Shown here: piece after piece, positions 7,939 to 15,554 of the stretch | How the letters are laid out: each line of letters starts with the position of its first letter | How positions within the stretch are numbered: position 1 is the first letter of the stretch | NCBI GenBank assembly: GCA_964542585.1 | Contig: CAZIUI010000035.1 | Coordinates: forward strand, 1 to 18,592 | Length of the DNA: 18,592 bases | Reading direction: 5' to 3' | Source of the DNA: CAYYUA01 sp964542585 | GTDB taxonomy: Bacteria > Bacteroidota > Bacteroidia > CAILMK01 > CAYYUA01 | Notes under the pieces: model-generated | What the model was told of the DNA's origin: nothing | Database searches by the model: none | Seen by the model: only the letters and a program-made list of their open reading frames with translations | Made by a program: the position numbers and the translations under genes

Positions 7939-8952
7939 CTAGACACTGGAAAAGCGATCGGCATTTTCAAAAAGGGAGTCCACAAAATGCTTCCGGTCAA
8001 ATACCCTGAGGTCATCGCTTCGTTCTCCAACACCAATGTATTTGATGGGTATCCGGAATTGGTCAATGACACCAATAACCACGCCTCCTTTTGCTGTGCC
8101 ATCCAGCTTGGTAAGCGTTAGGGTATTAACAGCGGTGGTGTCGAGGAATTGACGCGCCTGTTCTACAGCATTCTGCCCCGTAGAGGCATCCAAGACCATG
8201 TTTACCTCATCAGGGCCTTCGGGATCCAGTTTCTGAACTACCCGTTTGATCTTCTCCAGCTCGTTCATGAGCTGCTTCTTGTTATGCAACCGGCCGGCAG
8301 TATCCAGGATCACAACATCGTAATTGTTAGCCATAGCTGAATTGACGGTATCGTAAGCTACCGCACCGGGATCGCTGTTCATACCTCGATTGATCAGCGG
8401 CGCATTCACACGATCAGCCCATACGCTGATCTGATCCACAGCTGCTGCGCGGAATGTGTCTGAAGCTCCAAGGAGCACGCTGTATCCCTGCTGTTGGTAT
8501 TGGTAGGCCAGCTTCCCGATGGTCGTGGTTTTGCCTACGCCATTCACGCCTACGACCATGATGATGTAGGGCCGTTTTGTCGTGGGCAGTGTAAAATCTT
8601 CAAAATCCTGTTGTTGGCCTTCCAGCATCAGATTCTGGATCTCTTCCCGCAGGATCAGGTTGAGCTCACGAATAGTGGCGTATTTATCCTTAGCCACCCT
8701 TTTTTCAATGCGCTCGATGATCTTAACGGTGGTATCAGCTCCGACATCCGCGGATACCAGTACATCCTCAAGCTCATCCAGGACTTCTTCATCTACTTGC
8801 GATTTGCCAACAAGGGCCTTACCCAGCTTAGAAAAAAAACTGGACTTGGTCTTTTCCAGGCCCTCTTCAAGCTTATCTGAATGTTGATCTGCTTTACTCC
8901 CGTTATCAGCTTCCTGTTGTTTACCGCTTTTGAAAACATCAAAAAATCCCAT
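7939..8952 (-). CDS. ftsY: signal recognition particle receptor FtsY
   Basis: FtsY is the SRP-receptor GTPase that docks ribosome-nascent chain-SRP complexes at the inner membrane. The 337-residue protein has a short charged N-terminal region (about 1-38), an N domain (helical, about 39-115), and a G domain with GVNGVGKTTT (about 135-144, G1), DTFRAAA (165-171), DTAGR (217-221, G3) and TKLD (281-284, G4), ending in the family's GVGE..DDL..F motif. The acidic A region is very short, as is common in Bacteroidota. The ATG at 8952 follows a terminator at 8975-9009, so ftsY probably starts a new transcript or depends on readthrough from the ribosomal genes. bshC and tilS follow closely and likely share its transcript. 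Confidence 0.96.
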   Translation of the reverse strand: MGFFDVFKSGKQQEADNGSKADQHSDKLEEGLEKTKSSFFSKLGKALVGKSQVDEEVLDELEDVLVSADVGADTTVKIIERIEKRVAKDKYATIRELNLILREEIQNLMLEGQQQDFEDFTLPTTKRPYIIMVVGVNGVGKTTTIGKLAYQYQQQGYSVLLGASDTFRAAAVDQISVWADRVNAPLINRGMNSDPGAVAYDTVNSAMANNYDVVILDTAGRLHNKKQLMNELEKIKRVVQKLDPEGPDEVNMVLDASTGQNAVEQARQFLDTTAVNTLTLTKLDGTAKGGVVIGVIDQFRIPIKYIGVGERSDDLRVFDRKHFVDSLFENADRFSSV

Positions 8953-8974
8953 AAAAGAACCTTAGGCTTGTAAT

Positions 8975-9009
8975 AAAAAAAGCTCCCTTTTGTGAAAAGG
9001 AAGCTTTTG
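8975..9009 (-). terminator. strong Rho-independent terminator after rpmB-rpmG-DUF4295
   Basis: Read on the minus strand, AGCTTCCTTTT pairs with AAAAGGGAGCT across a CAC loop (11 pairs, one G-T wobble), extendable by flanking A/T pairs. A run of seven T (8981 down to 8975) follows. It lies 26 bp past the DUF4295 stop and 22 bp before the ftsY ATG, separating the ribosomal genes from ftsY. Confidence 0.78.
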
Positions 9010-9020
9010 GTAACCAATGA

Positions 9021-9037
9021 AAGGGCCTGTTGCCCTT
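9021..9037 (-). repeat. short perfect hairpin overlapping the DUF4295 stop codon
   Basis: AAGGGC (9021-9026) and GCCCTT (9032-9037) form a 6-bp perfect stem with a 5-nt loop, overlapping the TAA of the DUF4295 gene at 9036-9038. Together with the terminator just beyond it, this makes two tandem hairpins at the end of the ribosomal transcript. It may protect the 3' end, but it has no T-tract of its own. Confidence 0.45.
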
Positions 9038-9191
9038 ATTGCTGTTTTTTCACGTACTCATCGGCCTGCTCCCGTGTGACCATTTCTTCACGGAAGCTGT
9101 AACGACCTGTTTGCTTGTTTTTAACAGGACGAATGAGTTTTACCCGGTTACCGCTGTCCTTTTGCAGGTTTGCTACACTTTTCTTAGCCAT
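9036..9191 (-). CDS. DUF4295 family small ribosomal protein (bL38-like)
   Basis: This 51-residue basic protein starts MAKKSVANLQ and contains KLIRPVKNKQTGRYSFREEM, then TREQADEYVKK. It matches DUF4295, a family confined to Bacteroidota and encoded next to rpmG. From memory, the Flavobacterium johnsoniae ribosome structure revealed a lineage-specific large-subunit protein named bL38, which I believe is this family; the link is recollection and not shown here. The ATG at 9191 lies 2 bp after the rpmG stop, so translational coupling is likely. It is the last gene of the rpmB-rpmG-DUF4295 unit, which a terminator closes. Confidence 0.88.
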   Translation of the reverse strand: MAKKSVANLQKDSGNRVKLIRPVKNKQTGRYSFREEMVTREQADEYVKKQQ

Positions 9192-9193
9192 GG

Positions 9194-9382
9194 TTACTTA
9201 ATTTCTTTATGGAGGGTATGCTTTTTCAAATATGGGTTGTATTTCTTCAATTCAAGCTTTTCCGGGGTGTTTTTCCGGTTCTTCATGGTATGATACCGGG
9301 ACATGCCGGGCACAACTGAATTGCGTTGTTCTGTGCACTCCAGAATAACCTGCTTCCGATTACCTTTTGCCTTTTGAGCCAT
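9194..9382 (-). CDS. rpmG: 50S ribosomal protein L33
   Basis: The 62-residue protein shows the L33 signature: KQVILECTEQ, YHTMKNRKNTPEKLELKKYNP and KKHTLHKE. L33 lies near the tRNA exit site of the large subunit. Zinc-binding (C+) forms have two CxxC pairs; here only C16 remains and the second pair is NPYLKK, so this is a zinc-independent (C-) form with one leftover cysteine. It begins 3 bp after the rpmB stop and ends 2 bp before DUF4295, a tightly packed ribosomal unit. Confidence 0.95.
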   Translation of the reverse strand: MAQKAKGNRKQVILECTEQRNSVVPGMSRYHTMKNRKNTPEKLELKKYNPYLKKHTLHKEIK

Positions 9383-9385
9383 AGG

Positions 9386-9625
9386 TTATAAAATTTTTTT
9401 GCCTTGCTTTTCAAGGGCTTTGATGTAGGGGTAAATGCCTTTTTTGTTAATGGTACGGATCGCTTTGTTAGAAACCCTTAAACGAATATACCGCCCTAAC
9501 TCGGGTACGTAAAACTTTTTATCCTGCAAATTGGGATTAAACCTGCGCTTGGTTTTACGGTTTGAGTGGGAAACCCAATTTCCTACTTGCGGCTTTTTCC
9601 CGGTCAATTGACATGTCTTGCCCAT
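9386..9625 (-). CDS. rpmB: 50S ribosomal protein L28
   Basis: Starting at the second of two adjacent ATGs (9625; the other is at 9628), the protein is 79 residues, the usual L28 length. It begins MGKTCQLTGKKPQVGN, continues VSHSNRKTKRRFNPN and ends GKKIL, all typical. The frame is open for about ten more codons upstream, but those overlap the predicted promoter and would not fit relatives. It is the first gene of the rpmB-rpmG-DUF4295 unit. Confidence 0.95.
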   Translation of the reverse strand: MGKTCQLTGKKPQVGNWVSHSNRKTKRRFNPNLQDKKFYVPELGRYIRLRVSNKAIRTINKKGIYPYIKALEKQGKKIL

Positions 9626-9644
9626 CATTATGCTATTTTGATTG

Positions 9645-9675
9645 CAAAGGTGCAATTAATCCGTCAACCTTCAAA
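9645..9675 (-). promoter_or_regulatory. Bacteroidota-type promoter of the rpmB operon
   Basis: On the minus strand, TTTG (9675-9672), a 19-nt spacer, then CACCTTTG (9652-9645) fit the TTTG-N19-TAnnTTTG consensus with only the first base of the -7 box differing. The transcription start would fall near 9639, giving a leader of roughly 14 nt before the rpmB ATG. No Shine-Dalgarno sequence is present. Confidence 0.6.
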
Positions 9676-9703
9676 ATTGCTCATGTAGTGATGTAATAGT
9701 TCT

Positions 9704-10666
9704 TTAAAAATCGAAAATTGGAACTTTAACGTACCGCCCGGGCCGCTTTTGAAGGTCCTTTAGAAAGCTGTCCAACTCAGCTGAACTTTGCTCTAGGTTA
9801 TAGTAAAGCTGGGAATCATTAACAAGCTTGCCTGCTGTGCCGCTACCCCGATCGATTTTTTTCATTATAGACTTAAAGCGGTTCATAGCCCGACTAGCGG
9901 TATCGATAGAAGCTTTAAGATTAGCCGCTGCCAATGAATCACTAAACTTTGAAACGTTCTGCATGGTATTATTGATAGCCTTGCTCTGCTGATCCAGGTT
10001 TTTGGCTACCGATGATGCTTTTGAGATCATTTGCCTGAAATCACCTTCCTGATCGCTTAGCAGATTATTGACTTGATTTGTGGACTTTTCCAGGTTCTCC
10101 AGTGATTGGTTAAAATTATCGATGCTACTGGCCAAGGCTTGACGGCCACCTTTATTCATGACCATGTTGACGTTGCGCACTAAAGTATCGATCTGGGTTA
10201 TAAGTGAGGCGGTTTTGTTTTTAATGGGGGCCAACTCATTTTTAATGGTTTGCTGAAGCGATGATTTTGTGCCTGAACGGATAGTGTCACCCGGCTTATG
10301 CATTGCTTCGCTAATGGTATCCATTTTTAACCGTATGGCCTTGGAGCCTAGCAAATCAGCATTGTAAATCTCTGCTTTCGTATCCAGTGGCACCTGGATA
10401 TCATCCTTTATAGAAAAAGCCACGAGGATGTGCGGATTGGATGGGCTAGTGATGTGTATATCCTCCACCTCTCCAATGCGATAACCATTGATGACGACCG
10501 GATTACTGACTTGTAAGCCGCTTACCTGGTTGTAAACCGCGTAGTAGGTTGATTTTTTTGTGAAGAGCTTTTTTCCTGAAACATAGGAGTAGCCAATGAT
10601 TAATAAAACTATTGCTGATACGGCTAATAGGCCAACCTTCGTTTCGTTACGCAATCCGGACGTCAT
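9704..10666 (-). CDS. MCE-domain (MlaD-like) lipid transport protein
   Basis: The 320-residue protein has one N-terminal membrane anchor (about residues 11-30), an MCE/MlaD domain (about 38-116, with VSGLQVSNPVVINGYRIGEV and DLLGSKAIRL typical of the family), and a long helical, Gln/Asn/Ser-rich tail (about 135-290) predicted to form coiled coil. MCE proteins form hexameric rings that carry phospholipids between inner and outer membranes, with an ATPase and permease (MlaF/MlaE) encoded elsewhere in this genome. It lies 110 bp downstream of the amidase gene, with a possible promoter of its own. The C-terminus KVPIFDF is short and distinct. The homology to MlaD is clear; the direction and identity of the lipid cargo are not known. 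Confidence 0.9.
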   Translation of the reverse strand: MTSGLRNETKVGLLAVSAIVLLIIGYSYVSGKKLFTKKSTYYAVYNQVSGLQVSNPVVINGYRIGEVEDIHITSPSNPHILVAFSIKDDIQVPLDTKAEIYNADLLGSKAIRLKMDTISEAMHKPGDTIRSGTKSSLQQTIKNELAPIKNKTASLITQIDTLVRNVNMVMNKGGRQALASSIDNFNQSLENLEKSTNQVNNLLSDQEGDFRQMISKASSVAKNLDQQSKAINNTMQNVSKFSDSLAAANLKASIDTASRAMNRFKSIMKKIDRGSGTAGKLVNDSQLYYNLEQSSAELDSFLKDLQKRPGRYVKVPIFDF

Positions 10667-10676
10667 TTTATTAGCG

Positions 10677-10684
10677 CAAAACTA
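10677..10684 (-). promoter_or_regulatory. exact -7 element upstream of the MCE gene
   Basis: TAGTTTTG matches TAnnTTTG exactly on the minus strand. The predicted transcription start near 10671 would leave only about 5 nt before the ATG at 10666, so the transcript would be nearly leaderless. The -33 side is weak: GAGA lies at the 19-bp spacing. Confidence 0.35.
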
Positions 10685-10776
10685 GCAAGTAAATCAGGAA
10701 ACCTCTCGGAATTATCATTGATGAGTACTTACTATGATTGGTGGGCTAAATAGGGGAGATATGGGGGTTCTAAAAA

Positions 10777-11565
10777 CTAGTTCAGCTTGCTGTTCATGGT
10801 TTTACGGTAGTTCCTGAAAGCCCTGAAGATGCCAGATGCAATATAAGTTTGCCCACGATCGGATGTCAGGTAGTTTCGCTCTGAGGGATTGGTCAGGAAG
10901 CCGGTTTCTATCAAAACACTGGGCATGGTGGTTCGATAAAGTACAACAAACCCTGCTTGCTTAACGCCACGGTTGTGGCGATGAACGCGATCATCAAATT
11001 GGTGCTGGATTTTTGAAGCCACATTCAGGCTTTGTTCGAGGTTATTGTTCTGCTGCATGGCATATAGAATATGACTTTCCGGGGATTTTGGGTTGTAGTT
11101 CTGATAGTTTTTCTCATAATTCTCCTCCAATAGCACCACTGAATTTTCCCGCTTAGCTACCTTTAGGTTTTCCTTTGATTTGTTTACCCCCATGCAGAAA
11201 GTTTCAGAGCCATGCACTTTCGTATACTGTGAGGCATTGGCATGCAGGGAAATAAATACATCTGCATTGTTCTTATTGGCAATCTCGGCACGCTTGTAAA
11301 GCTTTACGAACTTATCTGTTTTGCGGGTGTAGATAACTTCCACACCGTCTAGGTTTTCTTTGATATATTTGCCAAGTTTTAAGGCAATTGATAACACCAC
11401 ATCTTTTTCTAAAACACCGTGGCTTGTGCATCCAGCATCAATGCCCCCATGCCCTGGGTCTATTACAATGGTATCAATACGTAAAGATGGATCGCCACTG
11501 TAGGAATAGAAAGCAGAGCTTACCAGCATGAGGAAAACCAGAATGAATTTAATCACGCTCCGCAT
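10777..11565 (-). CDS. N-acetylmuramoyl-L-alanine amidase (Amidase_3)
   Basis: This zinc amidase cleaves the bond between N-acetylmuramic acid and the L-alanine of the stem peptide, and is exported to the periplasm. The catalytic domain shows DPGHGG with the first zinc histidine (H39 in this numbering; H53 counted from the TTG at 11607), the metal-ligand glutamate in GVLEKD, SLHAN with the second zinc histidine, and LIETGFLTNPSE with the catalytic glutamate. The frame opens at the TTG at 11607; in-frame ATGs lie at 11583 and 11565. I chose 11565 (262 residues) because it directly begins a signal peptide (MRSVIKF then a hydrophobic run), but 11583 is also possible. It is divergent from lptD, with mlaD next downstream, an arrangement common in Bacteroidota. 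Confidence 0.92.
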   Translation of the reverse strand: MRSVIKFILVFLMLVSSAFYSYSGDPSLRIDTIVIDPGHGGIDAGCTSHGVLEKDVVLSIALKLGKYIKENLDGVEVIYTRKTDKFVKLYKRAEIANKNNADVFISLHANASQYTKVHGSETFCMGVNKSKENLKVAKRENSVVLLEENYEKNYQNYNPKSPESHILYAMQQNNNLEQSLNVASKIQHQFDDRVHRHNRGVKQAGFVVLYRTTMPSVLIETGFLTNPSERNYLTSDRGQTYIASGIFRAFRNYRKTMNSKLN

Positions 11566-11643
11566 TACACAATTAGCCACCATTGCATTGATTTTGTCTT
11601 TAGCCAAATCAAATAAGCTTTTCAGCAGAACAATCCAATTTCC

Positions 11644-14196
11644 TTGTACCTATACAAAACTATAAAAACTGGTTGTTCCTTGTTAGGGATATTGGTATTG
11701 TTGGTGGGCATATCCCCCTCACCTCCTGAGGCAAATGGGACCATATATGCAGGGGTATGGCCTAAGGATACGGCTAATAAGCCCACAGATACAGCGGCTA
11801 GTGATTCCACACAACAAAATTGGCTCCCGGATTCCCTGATTAGCTCCTCCGCCCTAAAGCAAAAAGTGGATTACAAAGCCAAAGACTCGATTGTTTTTCA
11901 ACTAAAAAAGCAGCGCTCCACCCTGTTCAATAAATCAAAAGTTAACTACAAAGAGCTGCAGCTTAACGCGGGTAAGATCAAGCTTAACTGGGCAACCAAT
12001 CTTGTTCAGGCACGTGGGTTGAATGACTCCGGTGATCTAAAACAAAAGCCCGTTTTTAAAGAAAGTGATCAACAATTCCGGACTGATAGCATGGATTACA
12101 ACTTCAGCTCTAAAAAAGGGAAACTATACAACCTTCGAACACAACAGGGACAAGGCTACCTGCATGGAGAGGAAGTCAAGAAAAATGAGTATGATGTAGC
12201 TTATGCAAGCGAGGCAAAATATACAACATGTAATAAAGATAATCCCCATTTTTACCTTTCGGCTAAAAAGATTAAAACCATCCCCAATGATAAGATTGTA
12301 ACTGGGCCCGCTAATATCGTGGTAGGTGGGGTTCCCTTACCACTTTTCCTACCATTTGGCTTTTTTCCCAATACGCAGGAGCGATCTGCTGGATTGATAT
12401 TTCCTAGCTATGGAGAAGACAACAGGCGTGGTTTTTTCCTCAAAGACCTCGGCTACTATACGGGTATTAATGAGCACATGGACCTTAAAATCGTGGGTTC
12501 CATTTTTTCAAAAGGTAGTTGGAATGCCAAGGTCGAGAGCAATTACAAAGTGCGTTATCAGTACAATGGCAGCGTCCTTCTAAATTATGGCCGGAATGTT
12601 TTCGGGGCCGAAAGCGATCCTGATTTTCGCGAAAGCCGGTCATTTGCCATCAATTGGCAACATAAGCAAAGTAACTCTGCCCATCCTTACCGTAATTTTA
12701 ATGCTGATGTGAACATCAGTTCCCTATCCGAGCGCAGGAACCGCCTCACGGGCCCTAATGACAGGCTTAGTAATAATTTACAATCTTCCATTACCTATAC
12801 GCATACCCTACCCCGTTCCCCATTTAGTCAGTTAACCCTTTCAATGGATCAAAATCAGAATTTGACAACCGGTAGTTTCAATGTGACATTGCCCAATGGT
12901 AATTTGAGTTCCAAACGCCTTCAGCCTTTTTCTTCAGCTGATGCCGGAATCCTGAAAAATATTGGCGTGAATTATGACCTGAAATTTAAAAACCGGCTCC
13001 AAACCAATGATTCGGTGCTATTTGAGAAGGGGACATGGAGCGATTGGCGTACCGGCTTACAGCACCGTGCCAACCTGGAAACAAGTTTTAATCTCCTTAC
13101 TTACCTGAGCGTTTCTCCTGGCATCAATTACAATGAAAGCTTCTTTTTTGAAAAAGAAACCCGCCGGTATGACCACGTGGAGGACACCCTTATCAGGAAT
13201 TTTCAACAGGGACTGTATAGTGCTCGCAATTACACATTTAATGCTAACTTGTCCACCAGAATTTACGGAACCTTCAATGTTAATCAATTTGATATCGTAG
13301 CCATCCGGCATCAAATCACTCCTTCTTTTAATTTCAGTTACCAACCTGATTTTAGTGACCGGCGCTTCAACAATTTTAATACGTTCTACAATAGAAATGG
13401 GCAGCGGGAACAGTATTTCCAATATCGCGGACCTTTTAGTGGGGTTTCAAGAGGGGCGCAAGGAAATATGGGGATTGATATTGGTAACAACATGGAAATG
13501 AAGGTGCGCAAGGAAACCGATAGTGGCCAGACGCTTAAAAAGGTACAACTTATTGATCAATTCAATATCAGTACGAAATATAACTTCCTGGCCGACTCCT
13601 TTCGCTTAAGCCCCGTTCAACTGAGCGCCAGAACGAAACTTTTTGATGCTGTAAACATTCGTTTTGGAGCCACCCTGGATCCTTATTACCTGAACCCCGC
13701 CGATACTACACGGGAGAAACAATTTGCCTTGACTGAAACGGGTTCCTTTGGACGGATTACCAGCTATAGATTGAACCTAAGTGCTAATCTAAATCCCAAA
13801 ACTTTTAATGGCCAACCTGATGATAAAACCCAACGGGAATTACCTTCCCTCCAAAGTAGCCGCTACCAGGATTTTGATGTCCCATGGAATTTTAATTTGA
13901 GTTACAACCTTAACTACAGCAACCGCCGGTTAGAGCAAAAAATTACCCGAAATTTCATGAGTCTAGGGGGTGACCTTGAGCTCACGGATAATTGGAAAAT
14001 CGGGAGCCAGTTGAATTATAGTATAAGACAGAATCAGTTCCAGCCTACAACTGTAAGGGTAAGCCGGGATCTTCATTGCTGGGAAATGAGTTTTGAATGG
14101 AGCCCCTTTTCAGACCGTAGTTTTTACCTCTTTAATATAAAGCCTAAATCATCGGTCTTGAGTGACTTGAAGTATCAACAGCGACAGCAACGTTAA
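11644..14196 (+). CDS. lptD: LPS-assembly outer-membrane protein LptD (OstA-like)
   Basis: LptD is the outer-membrane barrel that inserts lipopolysaccharide into the outer leaflet. The 850-residue protein has a hydrophobic export signal (about residues 12-22), a Ser/Thr/Asp-rich linker, an OstA-like jellyroll region (about 75-225), and a large C-terminal beta-barrel rich in aromatic strand ends. Family landmarks include TTCNKDNPHFYLSAKKIK (one Cys, C196), GPANIVVGGVPLPLFLPFGFFP and SAGLIFPSYGEDNRRGFFLK. The frame has no ATG near its start: the candidates are the TTG at 11644 or ATT at 11638, and an in-frame stop lies at 11614. cinA follows after 17 bp. It diverges from the amidase gene and may share regulation with it. 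The second Cys pair of E. coli LptD is absent, as usual for this phylum. Confidence 0.88.
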   Translation: MYLYKTIKTGCSLLGILVLLVGISPSPPEANGTIYAGVWPKDTANKPTDTAASDSTQQNWLPDSLISSSALKQKVDYKAKDSIVFQLKKQRSTLFNKSKVNYKELQLNAGKIKLNWATNLVQARGLNDSGDLKQKPVFKESDQQFRTDSMDYNFSSKKGKLYNLRTQQGQGYLHGEEVKKNEYDVAYASEAKYTTCNKDNPHFYLSAKKIKTIPNDKIVTGPANIVVGGVPLPLFLPFGFFPNTQERSAGLIFPSYGEDNRRGFFLKDLGYYTGINEHMDLKIVGSIFSKGSWNAKVESNYKVRYQYNGSVLLNYGRNVFGAESDPDFRESRSFAINWQHKQSNSAHPYRNFNADVNISSLSERRNRLTGPNDRLSNNLQSSITYTHTLPRSPFSQLTLSMDQNQNLTTGSFNVTLPNGNLSSKRLQPFSSADAGILKNIGVNYDLKFKNRLQTNDSVLFEKGTWSDWRTGLQHRANLETSFNLLTYLSVSPGINYNESFFFEKETRRYDHVEDTLIRNFQQGLYSARNYTFNANLSTRIYGTFNVNQFDIVAIRHQITPSFNFSYQPDFSDRRFNNFNTFYNRNGQREQYFQYRGPFSGVSRGAQGNMGIDIGNNMEMKVRKETDSGQTLKKVQLIDQFNISTKYNFLADSFRLSPVQLSARTKLFDAVNIRFGATLDPYYLNPADTTREKQFALTETGSFGRITSYRLNLSANLNPKTFNGQPDDKTQRELPSLQSSRYQDFDVPWNFNLSYNLNYSNRRLEQKITRNFMSLGGDLELTDNWKIGSQLNYSIRQNQFQPTTVRVSRDLHCWEMSFEWSPFSDRSFYLFNIKPKSSVLSDLKYQQRQQR

Positions 14197-14213
14197 CGCA
14201 TAAATTCATTGGA

Positions 14214-15476
14214 ATGAAAACCGCATACCTGATCATCATCGGTGACGAGCTGCTGAATGGACTGACAACAGACAAAAATGGCGCTTACCTTGCCTATCAC
14301 CTCAACGAGGCCGGCTTGAACGTTACACAGGTACGCATTATCAATGATGAAATGGATAAAATCCTGTCAGCGCTACAGGAGGCCTGGGATACCGCTGATG
14401 TGATCATTGCGACTGGCGGCCTGGGCCCAACTGAAGATGATATCACCAAAACAGCCTTCGGTGCATTTTTCAATTGCGAAGTGGTGCTTAACTCAACCGC
14501 CAAAGCTTACCTGGATGAGTACCTGCAACAAAGAGCTATCAAGCGACCAAGCCTGAATGAAGGACAAGCCTACTTACCTGAAAAAGCTGTGCCTCTCCGT
14601 AATGAGAAAGGAACGGCTCCCGGCATGCGGTTTGACAATGGAGAACAAGTAGCCTTTGCTTTTCCTGGTGTTCCCGCAGAACTCCGTCATTTTACAACCG
14701 ATACGTTAATTCCTTATTTGAAGCAGCATCTTCAGTTACCCGCTACACAGCACAAGCATTTTCATACCGTAGGTATCCGGGAAGCGATCTTGGCCGAAGA
14801 AGTTTCTGATATTGCTGCTGATCTCCCCGATGGTATTAGTCTCGCTTATCTACCCTCTTTGGGAACCGTGAAATTGCGACTGACGGGGCGGGGCTTCAGC
14901 GAGCAGGGATTTCAATCGGCTATACAGCCATTTAGTGAAACCCTTCATCAGCGGGTCGGCTCCTACATTTACGGACATGATGGGGCATCCCTTGAAGCTA
15001 AGATTGGGGATATCTTGAATGAGCGGCAAGCCACTGTGGCTACCGCTGAAAGCTGCACCGGTGGCTACCTAAGCCATTTACTGACCAGCATCCCCGGTAG
15101 TTCCTCTTATTTCATGGGTGGCGTGCTTACCTACACCAATGCCCTTAAAGCAAAAGAACTAGGCGTGAGCAGCAATACCCTTGAAGTTGAAGGAGCCGTG
15201 AGCGAGCAAACCGTCCATGAGATGGTAAACGGGGTGCTGGCTAAGTGGAATGTTACCTACGGTATTGCCATCAGCGGAGTGGCAGGCCCCGAAGGCGGTA
15301 CCGCTGATAAACCCGTGGGGACGGTCTGTGTAGCCGTTGGCGACCGGCAAAGTATCTTGACCAAGCGCTTCCAGTTTTTCAAAGACCGACAAAAGAATAC
15401 CCACATGGCTGCTACTATGGGCTTGGATATGCTGCGGCGCTACAGTCTTTTTGGAGAAGTCAATTACACTCGCTAA
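14214..15476 (+). CDS. cinA: CinA-family nicotinamide-nucleotide amidohydrolase
   Basis: The 420-residue two-domain protein has an N-terminal COG1058 molybdopterin-binding-like domain (TGGLGPTEDD at 67-76; ADP-ribose pyrophosphatase in characterised members), a middle linker, and a C-terminal PncC domain (about 260-415) with ATAESCTGG (catalytic Ser280), YTNALK (Tyr307 and Lys312) and AISGVAGPEGGT. PncC deamidates NMN to nicotinic acid mononucleotide in pyridine nucleotide salvage; CinA proteins were first linked to competence. The ATG at 14214 lies 17 bp after the lptD stop, so the two genes are probably cotranscribed. Length and motifs are complete. Confidence 0.94.
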   Translation: MKTAYLIIIGDELLNGLTTDKNGAYLAYHLNEAGLNVTQVRIINDEMDKILSALQEAWDTADVIIATGGLGPTEDDITKTAFGAFFNCEVVLNSTAKAYLDEYLQQRAIKRPSLNEGQAYLPEKAVPLRNEKGTAPGMRFDNGEQVAFAFPGVPAELRHFTTDTLIPYLKQHLQLPATQHKHFHTVGIREAILAEEVSDIAADLPDGISLAYLPSLGTVKLRLTGRGFSEQGFQSAIQPFSETLHQRVGSYIYGHDGASLEAKIGDILNERQATVATAESCTGGYLSHLLTSIPGSSSYFMGGVLTYTNALKAKELGVSSNTLEVEGAVSEQTVHEMVNGVLAKWNVTYGIAISGVAGPEGGTADKPVGTVCVAVGDRQSILTKRFQFFKDRQKNTHMAATMGLDMLRRYSLFGEVNYTR

Positions 15477-15483
15477 TGACCCA

Positions 15484-15515
15484 TTTCTGATTGGTGGTTA
15501 AAGTGCTTAATTTTA
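15484..15515 (+). promoter_or_regulatory. candidate promoter of the E2 acyltransferase gene
   Basis: TTTC (15484-15487), a 20-nt spacer and TAATTTTA (15508-15515) give 7 of 8 positions of the -7 consensus and 3 of 4 of the -33 TTTG. It would start transcription about 35 nt before the ATG at 15555. The region has no terminator after cinA, so readthrough is also possible. Confidence 0.3.
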
Positions 15516-15554
15516 CGCCCTTAAACAAACCGTAAAACGGAATAGCATTACCAT

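Noticed and set aside
8494..8887. Two overlapping plus-strand frames opposite ftsY
   Set aside because: They are Ser-rich or hydrophobic shadows of ftsY codons; no family resemblance.
13057..13422. 121-codon minus-strand frame inside lptD
   Set aside because: It is antisense to conserved barrel sequence, has no recognisable domain and no start context.
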